DNA from: Streptomyces sp. S.PB5
GTDB lineage: Bacteria; Actinomycetota; Actinomycetes; Streptomycetales; Streptomycetaceae
DNA length: 64,000 bases
Assembly: GCF_030403745.1 (NCBI RefSeq)
Contig: NZ_JAQMWP010000002.1
Coordinates: 62,001 to 126,000 of the forward strand
Direction of reading: 5' to 3'
The position numbers and the translations under genes are program-made. Under the pieces are notes generated by a model, which saw only the letters and a list, made by a program, of their open reading frames with translations, did not search any database and had not been told where the DNA came from. This document shows positions 27,735 to 34,826 of this stretch, in pieces. Numbering within the stretch: position 1 is the stretch's first letter; each line of letters begins with the position of its first letter.

Positions 27735-27883
27735 CGATCACTCAACGTCCCTTGCCGCGACAAGAGATGTGGCAGCGGGCCTGGGCCAGGGCGGACCCGG
27801 CGGGGAGCAGTCCGCGAACAGTGGTGCGGTCGAAGTCGACTGCCTTCTGCGGAGCGGGCCTTGCGGTTCCGGAAAAAATGGAC

Positions 27884-27895
27884 ATAGCGCGCTAT
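27884..27895. promoter_or_regulatory. 12-bp palindrome overlapping the ABC gene promoter
   Basis: ATAGCGCGCTAT is a perfect palindrome whose right end overlaps a TATCTT -10 hexamer (27893-27898), 7 bp before GTG 27906. It is a possible repressor site. Confidence 0.5.
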
Positions 27896-27905
27896 CTTGC
27901 TTTGG

Positions 27906-30023
27906 GTGATCCAGGCCTTCGGACTGACCAGCAACTCCCGCAAGGAGCATCCGCCCGCCGTCGACGACGTCTCCTTCGAGGCACGCGCAGGCCGTGTCAC
28001 CGCGCTGCTCGGGGCGCCGGGAGCGGGCAAGACGACGGCGCTCAGACTCATGCTCGAACTCCAACAGGGCCGTGGAGTCACCTACTTCAGAGGCCGCCCG
28101 CTCCATCGGATCGCCCATCCGTCGCGCGAGGTCGGCGTGCTCCTCGGCGATGTGCCGGGACACCCGGCCCGTACCGTCCGCGGCCATCTGCGCATGCTGT
28201 GCGCCGCCGCGGGTGTTCCGGTGCGGCGCGCCGACGAAGTGCTCGAGGTCGTCGGCCTCGTCAGCCTCCGCGACGAACGCCTCGGCACGCTCTCGCGCGG
28301 CATGGACCGGCGGCTCGGCCTGGCCTGCGCCCTGCTGTCCGACCCGCACACGCTCCTCCTCGACGACCCGGCCGACGGACTCTCCCCCCGCGAGGGCCGC
28401 TGGCTGTACGGCATGCTGCGTGCCCACGCGGGGCAGGGCGGCACGGTCCTGATCACCACGGCCGACCCCAAGGAGGCCGCCCGAACCGCCGACCGGGTCG
28501 TCACGCTGGAGCAGGGCAGACTCGTCGCCGACCAAGAGGCCGCCGACTTCTCCCGTACCCGGCTACGCCCCCGCGTCGCCGTCCGCACCCCGCACGCCAC
28601 CCGCCTCGCGGCCCTGCTCACCAAGGAGGCCCGCACAGCGCACCGCTCCGTCGAGGTCGTACGAGAGGGCGGCAACCGCCTCTCCGTGTACGGCAGCACC
28701 TGCGCCGACGTCGGCGAGACCGCCTTCCGGCACGGCATTCTCGTACACCAACTCGCGGACGAGATCGGGGACATGGGACCCGGTACGGGAGCGGACGCGC
28801 CGGACGAGCCCGGTGCCGTCGACGGGCCGCTCGGGCCGAGTGCGGTCCAGGCGCCGGATGCCGCCCCGCAGGAACCAGCCGCGGCAGGCGCGTCCCGGGC
28901 CCTGGACGTCGTATCGCGGAACTCGGATGACGAGCCGGGGCGGAACACCGTCCAGGACGATCGCCCCGGGGCGCATGCGGCCGGGGAGCCGGGACCTTCC
29001 CTGACCAGAGACGGTCACGTCGGTGTCATCGCGGAGACGGCCGGCGAGCCAAGTCTGCGCGAGGCGCAGGACGAAATGCCCGCCGCCGGTTCGGGCGACA
29101 CCGAACGGGTGTCCGAGTCCGCCGTCCGCCGTCATGACGCCCCGATCGCCGAGGACCTCACCACGCGGCTTCCCGCTCGAAGCCGGGGCCCCGCCGGGGT
29201 CGCCACGCTCGACGCCCTCGTCGAGCTCCCGCCTCCCATCTCCGTCCGCCCCGCTCCCAGCCCGCTCCGTCCGCTGCGGTACGAGCTGCGCCGCGCCGCC
29301 GGGGTCGGTACGGGGTTCCTGACCGGGGCCGTCGTACTCGTCGCCTCCGCCCTGACCGCCGTACTGCTCGCCCGCGTGGGTCACACCCCGCAGCACCGGC
29401 TGCTCGCCGCCTGGCCGCAGGAGCTGCCGCTGCCACCCGCGGCGCTCGGTGCGGGACTGCTCGGGGCGCTGGCCTTCGGTGAGGAGTTCCGCCACCCCGC
29501 CCTGGCGGCGGACCGCGGAACAGTGCCCCGCCGGCTCGGGCTGCTCGCGGCCAAACTCGTCGTCTCCGGAGCCACCGCGCTGCTGCTGGCGTTCCTCACG
29601 GTGGGCTGCGACGCCGAGGCGCTCTATCTCCTCTACGGACGGGAGCTCGCGCAAGTTCCCAACGACTGGCTCCCGATGAGTGCGAGTTGGATCGCGCTCG
29701 TCGTCGGGTGCGCGTGGGCGGGAGTGCTGGCCGCCGGTGTCTTCCGGTCCACCACGGCCGGGCTGGCGGCGGTGGTCGCCGTACCCGTGCTCGTCGTACC
29801 CCTCGTACAAAAGGTCTTGGAGGGACCGGCTGTGCGGACGGCGGCCGGTTTTCAGCTGCGGCTGCGCGAGGTGTTCCTGCTGCAGTGGCCCTTCGGTGGA
29901 GAGCGCTATCTGTCCGGTGCGGTGCGCATGATCGCTCAACCCGTGGGTGGCGCGCTGACGTTGTCGTTGATGGCCCTGCTCTGCGCGTATCTGCTCACGA
30001 CCCTGCGAAGCAGGGTCCGATGA
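27906..30023 (+). CDS. ABC transporter, ATPase fused to membrane domain
   Basis: The N-terminal ABC ATPase (residues ~15-230) has Walker A GAPGAGKTT, a degenerate signature LSRGMDRRL instead of LSGGQ, and Walker B TLLLDDPADGLS in which the usual catalytic Glu is Asp. Residues ~290-435 form an acidic Gly/Pro-rich linker. The C-terminus carries about six hydrophobic segments (for example VVLVASALTAVLLA and LVVSGATALLLAFLTVG). This is an ABC-2-like exporter half in reversed ATPase-then-membrane order. The start is GTG 27906, 7 bp after TATCTT; TTG 27897 is possible but overlaps that hexamer. It lies directly upstream of whiH in the same direction. The substrate is unknown. Confidence 0.82.
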   Translation: MIQAFGLTSNSRKEHPPAVDDVSFEARAGRVTALLGAPGAGKTTALRLMLELQQGRGVTYFRGRPLHRIAHPSREVGVLLGDVPGHPARTVRGHLRMLCAAAGVPVRRADEVLEVVGLVSLRDERLGTLSRGMDRRLGLACALLSDPHTLLLDDPADGLSPREGRWLYGMLRAHAGQGGTVLITTADPKEAARTADRVVTLEQGRLVADQEAADFSRTRLRPRVAVRTPHATRLAALLTKEARTAHRSVEVVREGGNRLSVYGSTCADVGETAFRHGILVHQLADEIGDMGPGTGADAPDEPGAVDGPLGPSAVQAPDAAPQEPAAAGASRALDVVSRNSDDEPGRNTVQDDRPGAHAAGEPGPSLTRDGHVGVIAETAGEPSLREAQDEMPAAGSGDTERVSESAVRRHDAPIAEDLTTRLPARSRGPAGVATLDALVELPPPISVRPAPSPLRPLRYELRRAAGVGTGFLTGAVVLVASALTAVLLARVGHTPQHRLLAAWPQELPLPPAALGAGLLGALAFGEEFRHPALAADRGTVPRRLGLLAAKLVVSGATALLLAFLTVGCDAEALYLLYGRELAQVPNDWLPMSASWIALVVGCAWAGVLAAGVFRSTTAGLAAVVAVPVLVVPLVQKVLEGPAVRTAAGFQLRLREVFLLQWPFGGERYLSGAVRMIAQPVGGALTLSLMALLCAYLLTTLRSRVR
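29999..30017 (+). terminator. Hairpin at the 3' end of the ABC gene
   Basis: GACCCTGC and GCAGGGTC with loop GAA form an 8-bp stem that ends just before the stop codon 30021-30023. It may reduce read-through into whiH. Confidence 0.5.
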
Positions 30024-30085
30024 CGACCGTCCGCGCCCTTACGGTCTCTCTCTGTGCGCAACTCCCTCCGGAAAGCCCATTTCTT

Positions 30086-30093
30086 TCCGATAA
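30086..30093 (+). promoter_or_regulatory. Candidate sigma-WhiG -10 element upstream of whiH
   Basis: TCCGATAA differs by one base from the FliA/WhiG-class -10 GCCGATAA and lies ~93 bp before the whiH start. A matching TAAA -35 at the usual 15-16 bp is not evident (GAAA is at 30071-30074, only 11 bp away). The known WhiG dependence of whiH makes the site worth noting. Confidence 0.45.
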
Positions 30094-30185
30094 GGCGTCA
30101 ATTGCGACGGGGTGAGCGATCACCCTTTCGTGTGCTTTTCACCAAAGACCTCAAGGGAGTTGGAGACAGCGCCGACAAAGGATCC

Positions 30186-31073
30186 GTGAGTACCCTTGCG
30201 CACACCATGATGACCGCCGCCCGCTCCGCAGACTCCGGCCTCGCCGGCCCGGGCGAACTCGACCGCTACCCCTACGCGGAGGCGCCCGTCGCCGACCGTG
30301 TCGGGGCCCCCGCCTGGGACGCCGCGGACCCCGAGCTGGGCCGCGTGGGCCGGCGCACCGCCGGCAGCCGTGGACGCGGACTGCACGGCCAACTCGTCCA
30401 GCAGCTGGGACAGATGATCGTCTCGGGCGACCTGGGTGCCGACCGCCCGCTGGTTCCCGAGGAGATCGGCCAGCGTTTCGAGGTCTCCCGCACCGTCGTC
30501 CGTGAGTCGCTCCGGGTCCTGGAGGCCAAGGGTCTGGTCAGCGCCCGGCCGAACGTCGGCACGCGCGTTCGTCCCGTCAGCGACTGGAACCTTCTCGACC
30601 CGGACATCATCGAGTGGCGGGCCTTCGGGCCGCAGCGCGACGACCAGCGCCGCGAGCTGAACGAGCTGCGCTGGACGATCGAACCGCTCGCCGCGCGACT
30701 GGCCGCCGGGCATGGGCGCGACGAGGTCCAGCAGCGGCTCGCCGACATGGTCGAGATCATGGGGCATGCCATGGGACAGGGCGACGCGCTCACCTTCTCC
30801 CGCGCGGACGCCGAGTTCCACTCGCTGCTCATCCAGGTCGCCGGCAACCGCATGCTGGAGCACCTCTCGGGGATCGTGTCGGCAGCCCTCCAGGTGTCCG
30901 GAGGTCCCGTCACGGGATGTGACCGGCCGAACGAGGCCTCGCTGGTGCAGCACGGACGGATCGTCGACGCCCTCGCCGCCGGTGACGGGACGGCCGCCGA
31001 GGCGGCCATGCGGCAACTGCTCACCGTCCACCCGGAGGTGGAGCGCGTGGTGCCGGCGCCGCGCGAACACTGA
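30186..31073 (+). CDS. whiH: WhiH, GntR-family sporulation regulator
   Basis: GntR-type transcription factor needed for orderly sporulation septation in Streptomyces aerial hyphae. The winged HTH is at residues ~60-125 (LHGQLVQQLGQMIVSGDLG, then VPEEIGQRFEVSRTVVRESLRVLEAKGLVSARPNVGTRV), followed by an FCD/FadR-type helical effector domain (LRWTIEPLAARLAAGH; ADAEFHSLLIQVAGN). I chose GTG 30186 after AAAGGA; the resulting 295 residues and the opening MSTLAHTMMTAARSADSG match WhiH as I recall it. Its position immediately before hrdB is the standard Streptomyces order. Confidence 0.94.
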   Translation: MSTLAHTMMTAARSADSGLAGPGELDRYPYAEAPVADRVGAPAWDAADPELGRVGRRTAGSRGRGLHGQLVQQLGQMIVSGDLGADRPLVPEEIGQRFEVSRTVVRESLRVLEAKGLVSARPNVGTRVRPVSDWNLLDPDIIEWRAFGPQRDDQRRELNELRWTIEPLAARLAAGHGRDEVQQRLADMVEIMGHAMGQGDALTFSRADAEFHSLLIQVAGNRMLEHLSGIVSAALQVSGGPVTGCDRPNEASLVQHGRIVDALAAGDGTAAEAAMRQLLTVHPEVERVVPAPREH

Positions 31074-31148
31074 CCACGCACCGCGGGCGGCACGGCCGGA
31101 GGGTGCCTTCCCCTCCTGGGCATCGTCCGGTCGACGCGCCGTCCCCCG

Positions 31149-31188
31149 TCGGACCCCGCAGGGTCGTTCGCAATCCTGCGGGGTCCGA
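31149..31188 (+). terminator. 14-bp hairpin after whiH
   Basis: Arms 31149-31162 and 31175-31188 pair perfectly over 14 bp with a 12-nt loop. It separates whiH from the hrdB promoter. Confidence 0.85.
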
Positions 31189-31298
31189 GGTGCGACCAGG
31201 GTGACTCGTCCCTCCCCGCGCCCGCTGCTGACCTCCTCTGTCCGCGTCTGACCGTTTTTGAACGCTTACGGGGTGTGACTCGGGCCACGCAGATTGGG

Positions 31299-31326
31299 CG
31301 TAACGCTCGTGGAAACAACGCGATGA
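31299..31326 (+). promoter_or_regulatory. hrdB promoter of ECF type
   Basis: CGTAAC (31299-31304) and CGATGA (31321-31326) are spaced by 16 bp, an ECF-sigma style promoter (AAC-containing -35, CG-rich -10). hrdB in Streptomyces is known to be transcribed mainly by the ECF factor ShbA. Assigning this site to ShbA is inference. Confidence 0.62.
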
Positions 31327-31490
31327 CCTAAGAGGTGACAGCCGCGGAGGGAATACGGACGCCATGAAAGGCGCTGTGCATCTTCCCGGCCCCCGCCCGC
31401 ACCGCCGGCCCATCCACACGGCCGGTGGTCGGTTCCTGTCCATCCCGGACGGGGCCGGAAGCCGTTTTCCAACGTTCCGAGAGGTTGTTC

Positions 31491-33023
31491 GTGTCGGCCA
31501 GCACATCCCGTACGCTCCCGCCGGAGATCGCCGAGTCCGTCTCTGTCATGGCTCTTATTGAGCGGGGAAAGGCTGAGGGGCAGATCGCCGGCGACGATGT
31601 GCGTCGGGCCTTCGAAGCTGACCAGATTCCGGCCACTCAGTGGAAGAACGTACTGCGCAGCCTCAACCAGATCCTCGAGGAAGAGGGTGTGACGCTGATG
31701 GTCAGTGCCGCGGAGCCCAAGCGCACCCGAAAGAGCGTCGCAGCGAAGAGTCCGGCCAAGCGCACCGCCACCAAGACGGTCGCTGCGAAGACGGTGACCA
31801 CCAAGAAGGCCACCGCAACCGCCACCCCGGCGGCACCCGCCGCCGAGCCTTCCGTCGAGGACGAGGCGCCCGTGAAGAAGGCCGCCGCCAAGAAGACGAC
31901 GACCGCCAAGAAGGCGGTCGCGAAGAAGACCGTCGCCAAGAAGACGGCGACCAAGAAGACCGCCGGCAAGGATGACGCCGAGGTCGTCGAGGACGAGGTT
32001 CTCGAGGACATCAAGCCCGGTGAAGAGGAAGAGGAGGGCGGCGAGAGCAAGGGCTTCGTCCTCTCCGACGACGACGAGGACGACGCGCCGGCCCAGCAGG
32101 TCGCCGTCGCCGGTGCCACCGCCGACCCCGTCAAGGACTACCTCAAGCAGATCGGCAAGGTCCCGCTGCTCAACGCCGAGCAGGAGGTCGAGCTCGCCAA
32201 GCGCATCGAGGCAGGTCTGTTCGCCGAGGACAAGCTGTCCAACGCCGACAAGCTCGCCCCCAAGCTCAAGCGCGAGCTGGAGATCATCGCCGAGGACGGC
32301 CGCCGCGCGAAGAACCACCTCCTGGAGGCCAACCTCCGTCTGGTGGTCTCCCTGGCCAAGCGCTACACCGGCCGCGGCATGCTCTTCCTGGACCTCATCC
32401 AGGAGGGCAACCTCGGTCTGATCCGCGCGGTCGAGAAGTTCGACTACACCAAGGGCTACAAGTTCTCCACGTACGCCACCTGGTGGATCCGTCAGGCGAT
32501 CACCCGCGCCATGGCCGACCAGGCCCGCACCATCCGTATCCCGGTGCACATGGTCGAGGTCATCAACAAGCTCGCGCGCGTGCAGCGCCAGATGCTCCAG
32601 GACCTGGGCCGTGAGCCCACCCCGGAGGAGCTGGCCAAGGAACTCGACATGACCCCCGAGAAGGTCATCGAGGTCCAGAAGTACGGCCGCGAGCCCATCT
32701 CCCTGCACACCCCGCTGGGCGAGGACGGCGACAGCGAGTTCGGTGACCTCATCGAGGACTCCGAGGCCGTCGTCCCCGCGGACGCGGTCAGCTTCACACT
32801 CCTCCAGGAGCAGCTGCACTCCGTCCTGGACACCCTGTCCGAGCGCGAGGCGGGCGTCGTCTCGATGCGCTTCGGTCTCACCGACGGTCAGCCGAAGACC
32901 CTCGACGAGATCGGCAAGGTGTACGGCGTCACGCGTGAGCGCATCCGCCAGATCGAGTCCAAGACCATGTCGAAGCTGCGCCACCCGTCACGTTCCCAGG
33001 TGCTGCGCGACTACCTCGACTAG
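31491..33023 (+). CDS. hrdB: Principal RNA polymerase sigma factor HrdB
   Basis: Essential group 1 sigma-70 factor. Region 1.1-like sequence opens [26 protein letters not shown]. Residues ~75-205 are a Lys/Ala/Thr-rich tract (repeated AKK units) followed by an acidic stretch, typical of actinobacterial HrdB. The core starts near 208 ([16 protein letters not shown]), with region 2 ([30 protein letters not shown]), region 3 ([12 protein letters not shown]) and region 4.2 ([24 protein letters not shown]). The GTG at 31491 has GAGAGG at 31479-31484 and gives 510 residues, in line with S. coelicolor HrdB. Confidence 0.97.
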   Translation: MSASTSRTLPPEIAESVSVMALIERGKAEGQIAGDDVRRAFEADQIPATQWKNVLRSLNQILEEEGVTLMVSAAEPKRTRKSVAAKSPAKRTATKTVAAKTVTTKKATATATPAAPAAEPSVEDEAPVKKAAAKKTTTAKKAVAKKTVAKKTATKKTAGKDDAEVVEDEVLEDIKPGEEEEEGGESKGFVLSDDDEDDAPAQQVAVAGATADPVKDYLKQIGKVPLLNAEQEVELAKRIEAGLFAEDKLSNADKLAPKLKRELEIIAEDGRRAKNHLLEANLRLVVSLAKRYTGRGMLFLDLIQEGNLGLIRAVEKFDYTKGYKFSTYATWWIRQAITRAMADQARTIRIPVHMVEVINKLARVQRQMLQDLGREPTPEELAKELDMTPEKVIEVQKYGREPISLHTPLGEDGDSEFGDLIEDSEAVVPADAVSFTLLQEQLHSVLDTLSEREAGVVSMRFGLTDGQPKTLDEIGKVYGVTRERIRQIESKTMSKLRHPSRSQVLRDYLD

Positions 33024-33042
33024 GTCGCGGCCGTACGGCGTC

Positions 33043-33078
33043 GAAGGCCCGGTTCCCCACGCGGGGAGCCGGGTCTTC
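33043..33078 (+). terminator. Terminator after hrdB
   Basis: 16-bp stem (33043-33058 with 33063-33078) that includes two G-U pairs on the plus-strand RNA, loop ACGC, 19 bp after the stop codon. Confidence 0.9.
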
Positions 33079-33154
33079 GTGCTGCGCGGGTGCGGGCCGC
33101 GCCGCCGTGGATCACTCTGGGTCTCCCATGGCCACCCCAGAGTGAGGAGCGTGC

Positions 33155-34009
33155 ATGCGTCGTCCCTTTGTCCGGCCGCTGACCGGGTCGCTGGTGCTGG
33201 CGGCCGCGGCGGGAGCCATACCGTTGGTGTCCGCCGCCCCTGTGGCCGCCGACAGCGTCGTCGTCGGCGGCTTCCCCGTCGACATCTCCGAGGCCCCCTG
33301 GACCGTCGCGCTGTCCAGCCGTGACCGGTTCGGGGGTACCCGCGCGGGGCAGTTCTGCGGAGGCGTGGCTGTCGGCCCGACCACCGTGCTCACCGCGGCC
33401 CACTGTCTCGACGAGAACGTCCTGGGAGCCCCGCCGGACCGGTTGCGCGACTTCAAGGTCATCACGGGCCGTACGGACCTGCTCTCGGACCAGGGGCGGG
33501 AGATCCGTGTCCGGGACACCTGGGTGAACCCGGACTACGACAGCGAGACCAACGCCGGGGACTTCGCGCTACTCCGGCTGCACGAGCCCTTGCAGAGCAG
33601 TTCGGTCGCCACCATGGCGGCCGCCGGGGACGCCGCCTACGCGGCGGGGACGGCCGCCATGGTCTACGGGTGGGGTGACGTCACGGGCGGCGGCGACTAC
33701 GCGCCCAGCCTGCGCGCGGCGCGTGTGCATGTGCTGGCCGACTCGCTCTGCGAGCAGGCCTCCCCGGGTGCCAATGGCGGCTATCGCGCCGACAGCATGC
33801 TGTGCGCCGGAGAGGAGCGGGGGGGCCGCGACGCCTGTCAGGGGGACAGCGGGGGGCCGCTGGTCGCCCAGGGGAAGCTCGTCGGGCTGGTGTCCTGGGG
33901 GAACGGTTGTGCGCTTCCGGGCTACCCCGGCGTGTACACGCGCGTGTCGGACGTCTTGCAGAAGCTCGGGTGGACCGCCCGGAGAGGAGGGTACTCGCAG
34001 GCCCCCTGA
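33155..34009 (+). CDS. Secreted trypsin-like serine protease (S1 family)
   Basis: A signal peptide (RR-containing n-region, hydrophobic SLVLAAAAGAIPLVSA, cleavage near AAPVAADS) directs secretion. The catalytic triad is visible: His in TAAHC (~81), Asp in NAGDFALL (~135) and Ser in GDSGGP (~232). The mature N-terminus may be VVGGFPVDISEAPW, the usual activation sequence of S1 proteases. Paired cysteines fit two or three disulfides. The length of 284 residues is normal. GAGGAGC precedes ATG 33155. The gene is monocistronic between two strong hairpins. Confidence 0.94.
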   Translation: MRRPFVRPLTGSLVLAAAAGAIPLVSAAPVAADSVVVGGFPVDISEAPWTVALSSRDRFGGTRAGQFCGGVAVGPTTVLTAAHCLDENVLGAPPDRLRDFKVITGRTDLLSDQGREIRVRDTWVNPDYDSETNAGDFALLRLHEPLQSSSVATMAAAGDAAYAAGTAAMVYGWGDVTGGGDYAPSLRAARVHVLADSLCEQASPGANGGYRADSMLCAGEERGGRDACQGDSGGPLVAQGKLVGLVSWGNGCALPGYPGVYTRVSDVLQKLGWTARRGGYSQAP

Positions 34010-34074
34010 GGGGCGCTGAGGGCGCTTGCCGGCCCTGTGGGGCGGGGGAGAGGGTGGCCTGTCGGCCACGAATG

Positions 34075-34110
34075 CGGGCGGCCGCCCCTGTTTCCAGGGG
34101 CGGCCGCCCG
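34075..34110. terminator. 16-bp perfect hairpin, convergent
   Basis: Arms 34075-34090 and 34095-34110 pair perfectly with loop TTTC. It lies between the protease gene and the minus-strand small zinc-protein gene and can serve both. Confidence 0.92.
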
Positions 34111-34154
34111 TGTGCCGGCCTGTGCCGGAGCTGGCTCGTCGTGGACGCGAGGTG

Positions 34155-34385
34155 TCAGCGCTCTTCTTCGGTGGCGGTCGCAGGAGCGGTCGTCAGCCGC
34201 TCCGTCTCGTCCTGTATCTCAGCGGCGATCTTCTTGAGTTCCGGCTCGAACTTGCGGCCATGGTGGGCGCAGAAGAGCAGTTCACCGCCGCTGAGCAGGA
34301 CGACGCGCAGGTATGCCTGGGCGCCGCAGCGGTCGCAGCGATCGGCGGCCGTCAGCGGGCTCGCGGGGGTCAGAACAGTAGTCAC
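34155..34385 (-). CDS. Small zinc-ribbon-like protein, DUF7455 type
   Basis: A 76-residue protein with CDRCGAQAYLRVVL, then ELLFCAHHGRKFEPELKKIAAEI. The CxxC plus C-H-H arrangement suggests a single zinc site. I recognise it as the DUF7455 family, often found between hrdB and parE/gyrB2 in actinomycetes. The GTG at 34385 has AAGAGG upstream. No function is known. Confidence 0.85.
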   Translation of the reverse strand: MTTVLTPASPLTAADRCDRCGAQAYLRVVLLSGGELLFCAHHGRKFEPELKKIAAEIQDETERLTTAPATATEEER

Positions 34386-34826
34386 GTCGCCTCTTCTCTA
34401 GCTCGACGAGCTGTCGTACCAGGGTCAACATCCAACCAGCCCCAAAACGTTCCCGCTCAGGGCTTTCCCTCGAAAAAATCTTTCGAGTCCGGCTGTCTGC
34501 TGCCGGTTGGCGGCGAATGTGCCGTATTGCGTGTCTATGTGTCTTACGGGTTCGCTCTTGCTGTCAATGTCCGTCCTCCCGGCTGGGTTGCCGGTTGTTC
34601 ATGAGGACGTGCCCGGAGCCTAAATGGTTCATGCCTCGAAGGGAACGTGATATGTACTTCACTCCAACGAGGGATCGAACGTGTATGCGACTCTGGACTA
34701 TCGTGAGTTCCGGACGAGGGTGGCGTTACAACGGCTCTACCAGGCCTCGGTACCCTCATGGCGGCGACCGAAGCCGCGCCCTTACCCACAAGGGCCACAT
34801 CTGAAATTCAGCGAGGAGCGAACCGC
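34386..34826. other. Intergenic region upstream of parE with an SOS-like box
   Basis: This 441-bp region separates two divergent genes and is unusually AT-rich for the window. It holds an SOS-like box TCGAAC-GTGT-ATGCGA at 34675-34690 (10 of 12 to the LexA consensus), a near-repeat GAACGTGATATG at ~34644, an inverted repeat CTCGAAA/TTTCGAG at 34469-34487 and a TACCCT hexamer at 34751-34756 that could be a parE -10 (with TTACAA upstream at 19 bp). The open frame continues upstream of parE to 34758. Confidence 0.55.

Noticed and set aside
30054..30185. Upstream extension of WhiH to 30054
   Set aside because: It would cover the likely promoter. GTG 30186 has AAAGGA and gives the known WhiH length and N-terminus.
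34469..34487. CTCGAAA/TTTCGAG inverted repeat as a LexA box
   Set aside because: The arms lack the C before and G after required by TCGAAC-N4-GTTCGA and the spacing is different. It might be a short hairpin only.
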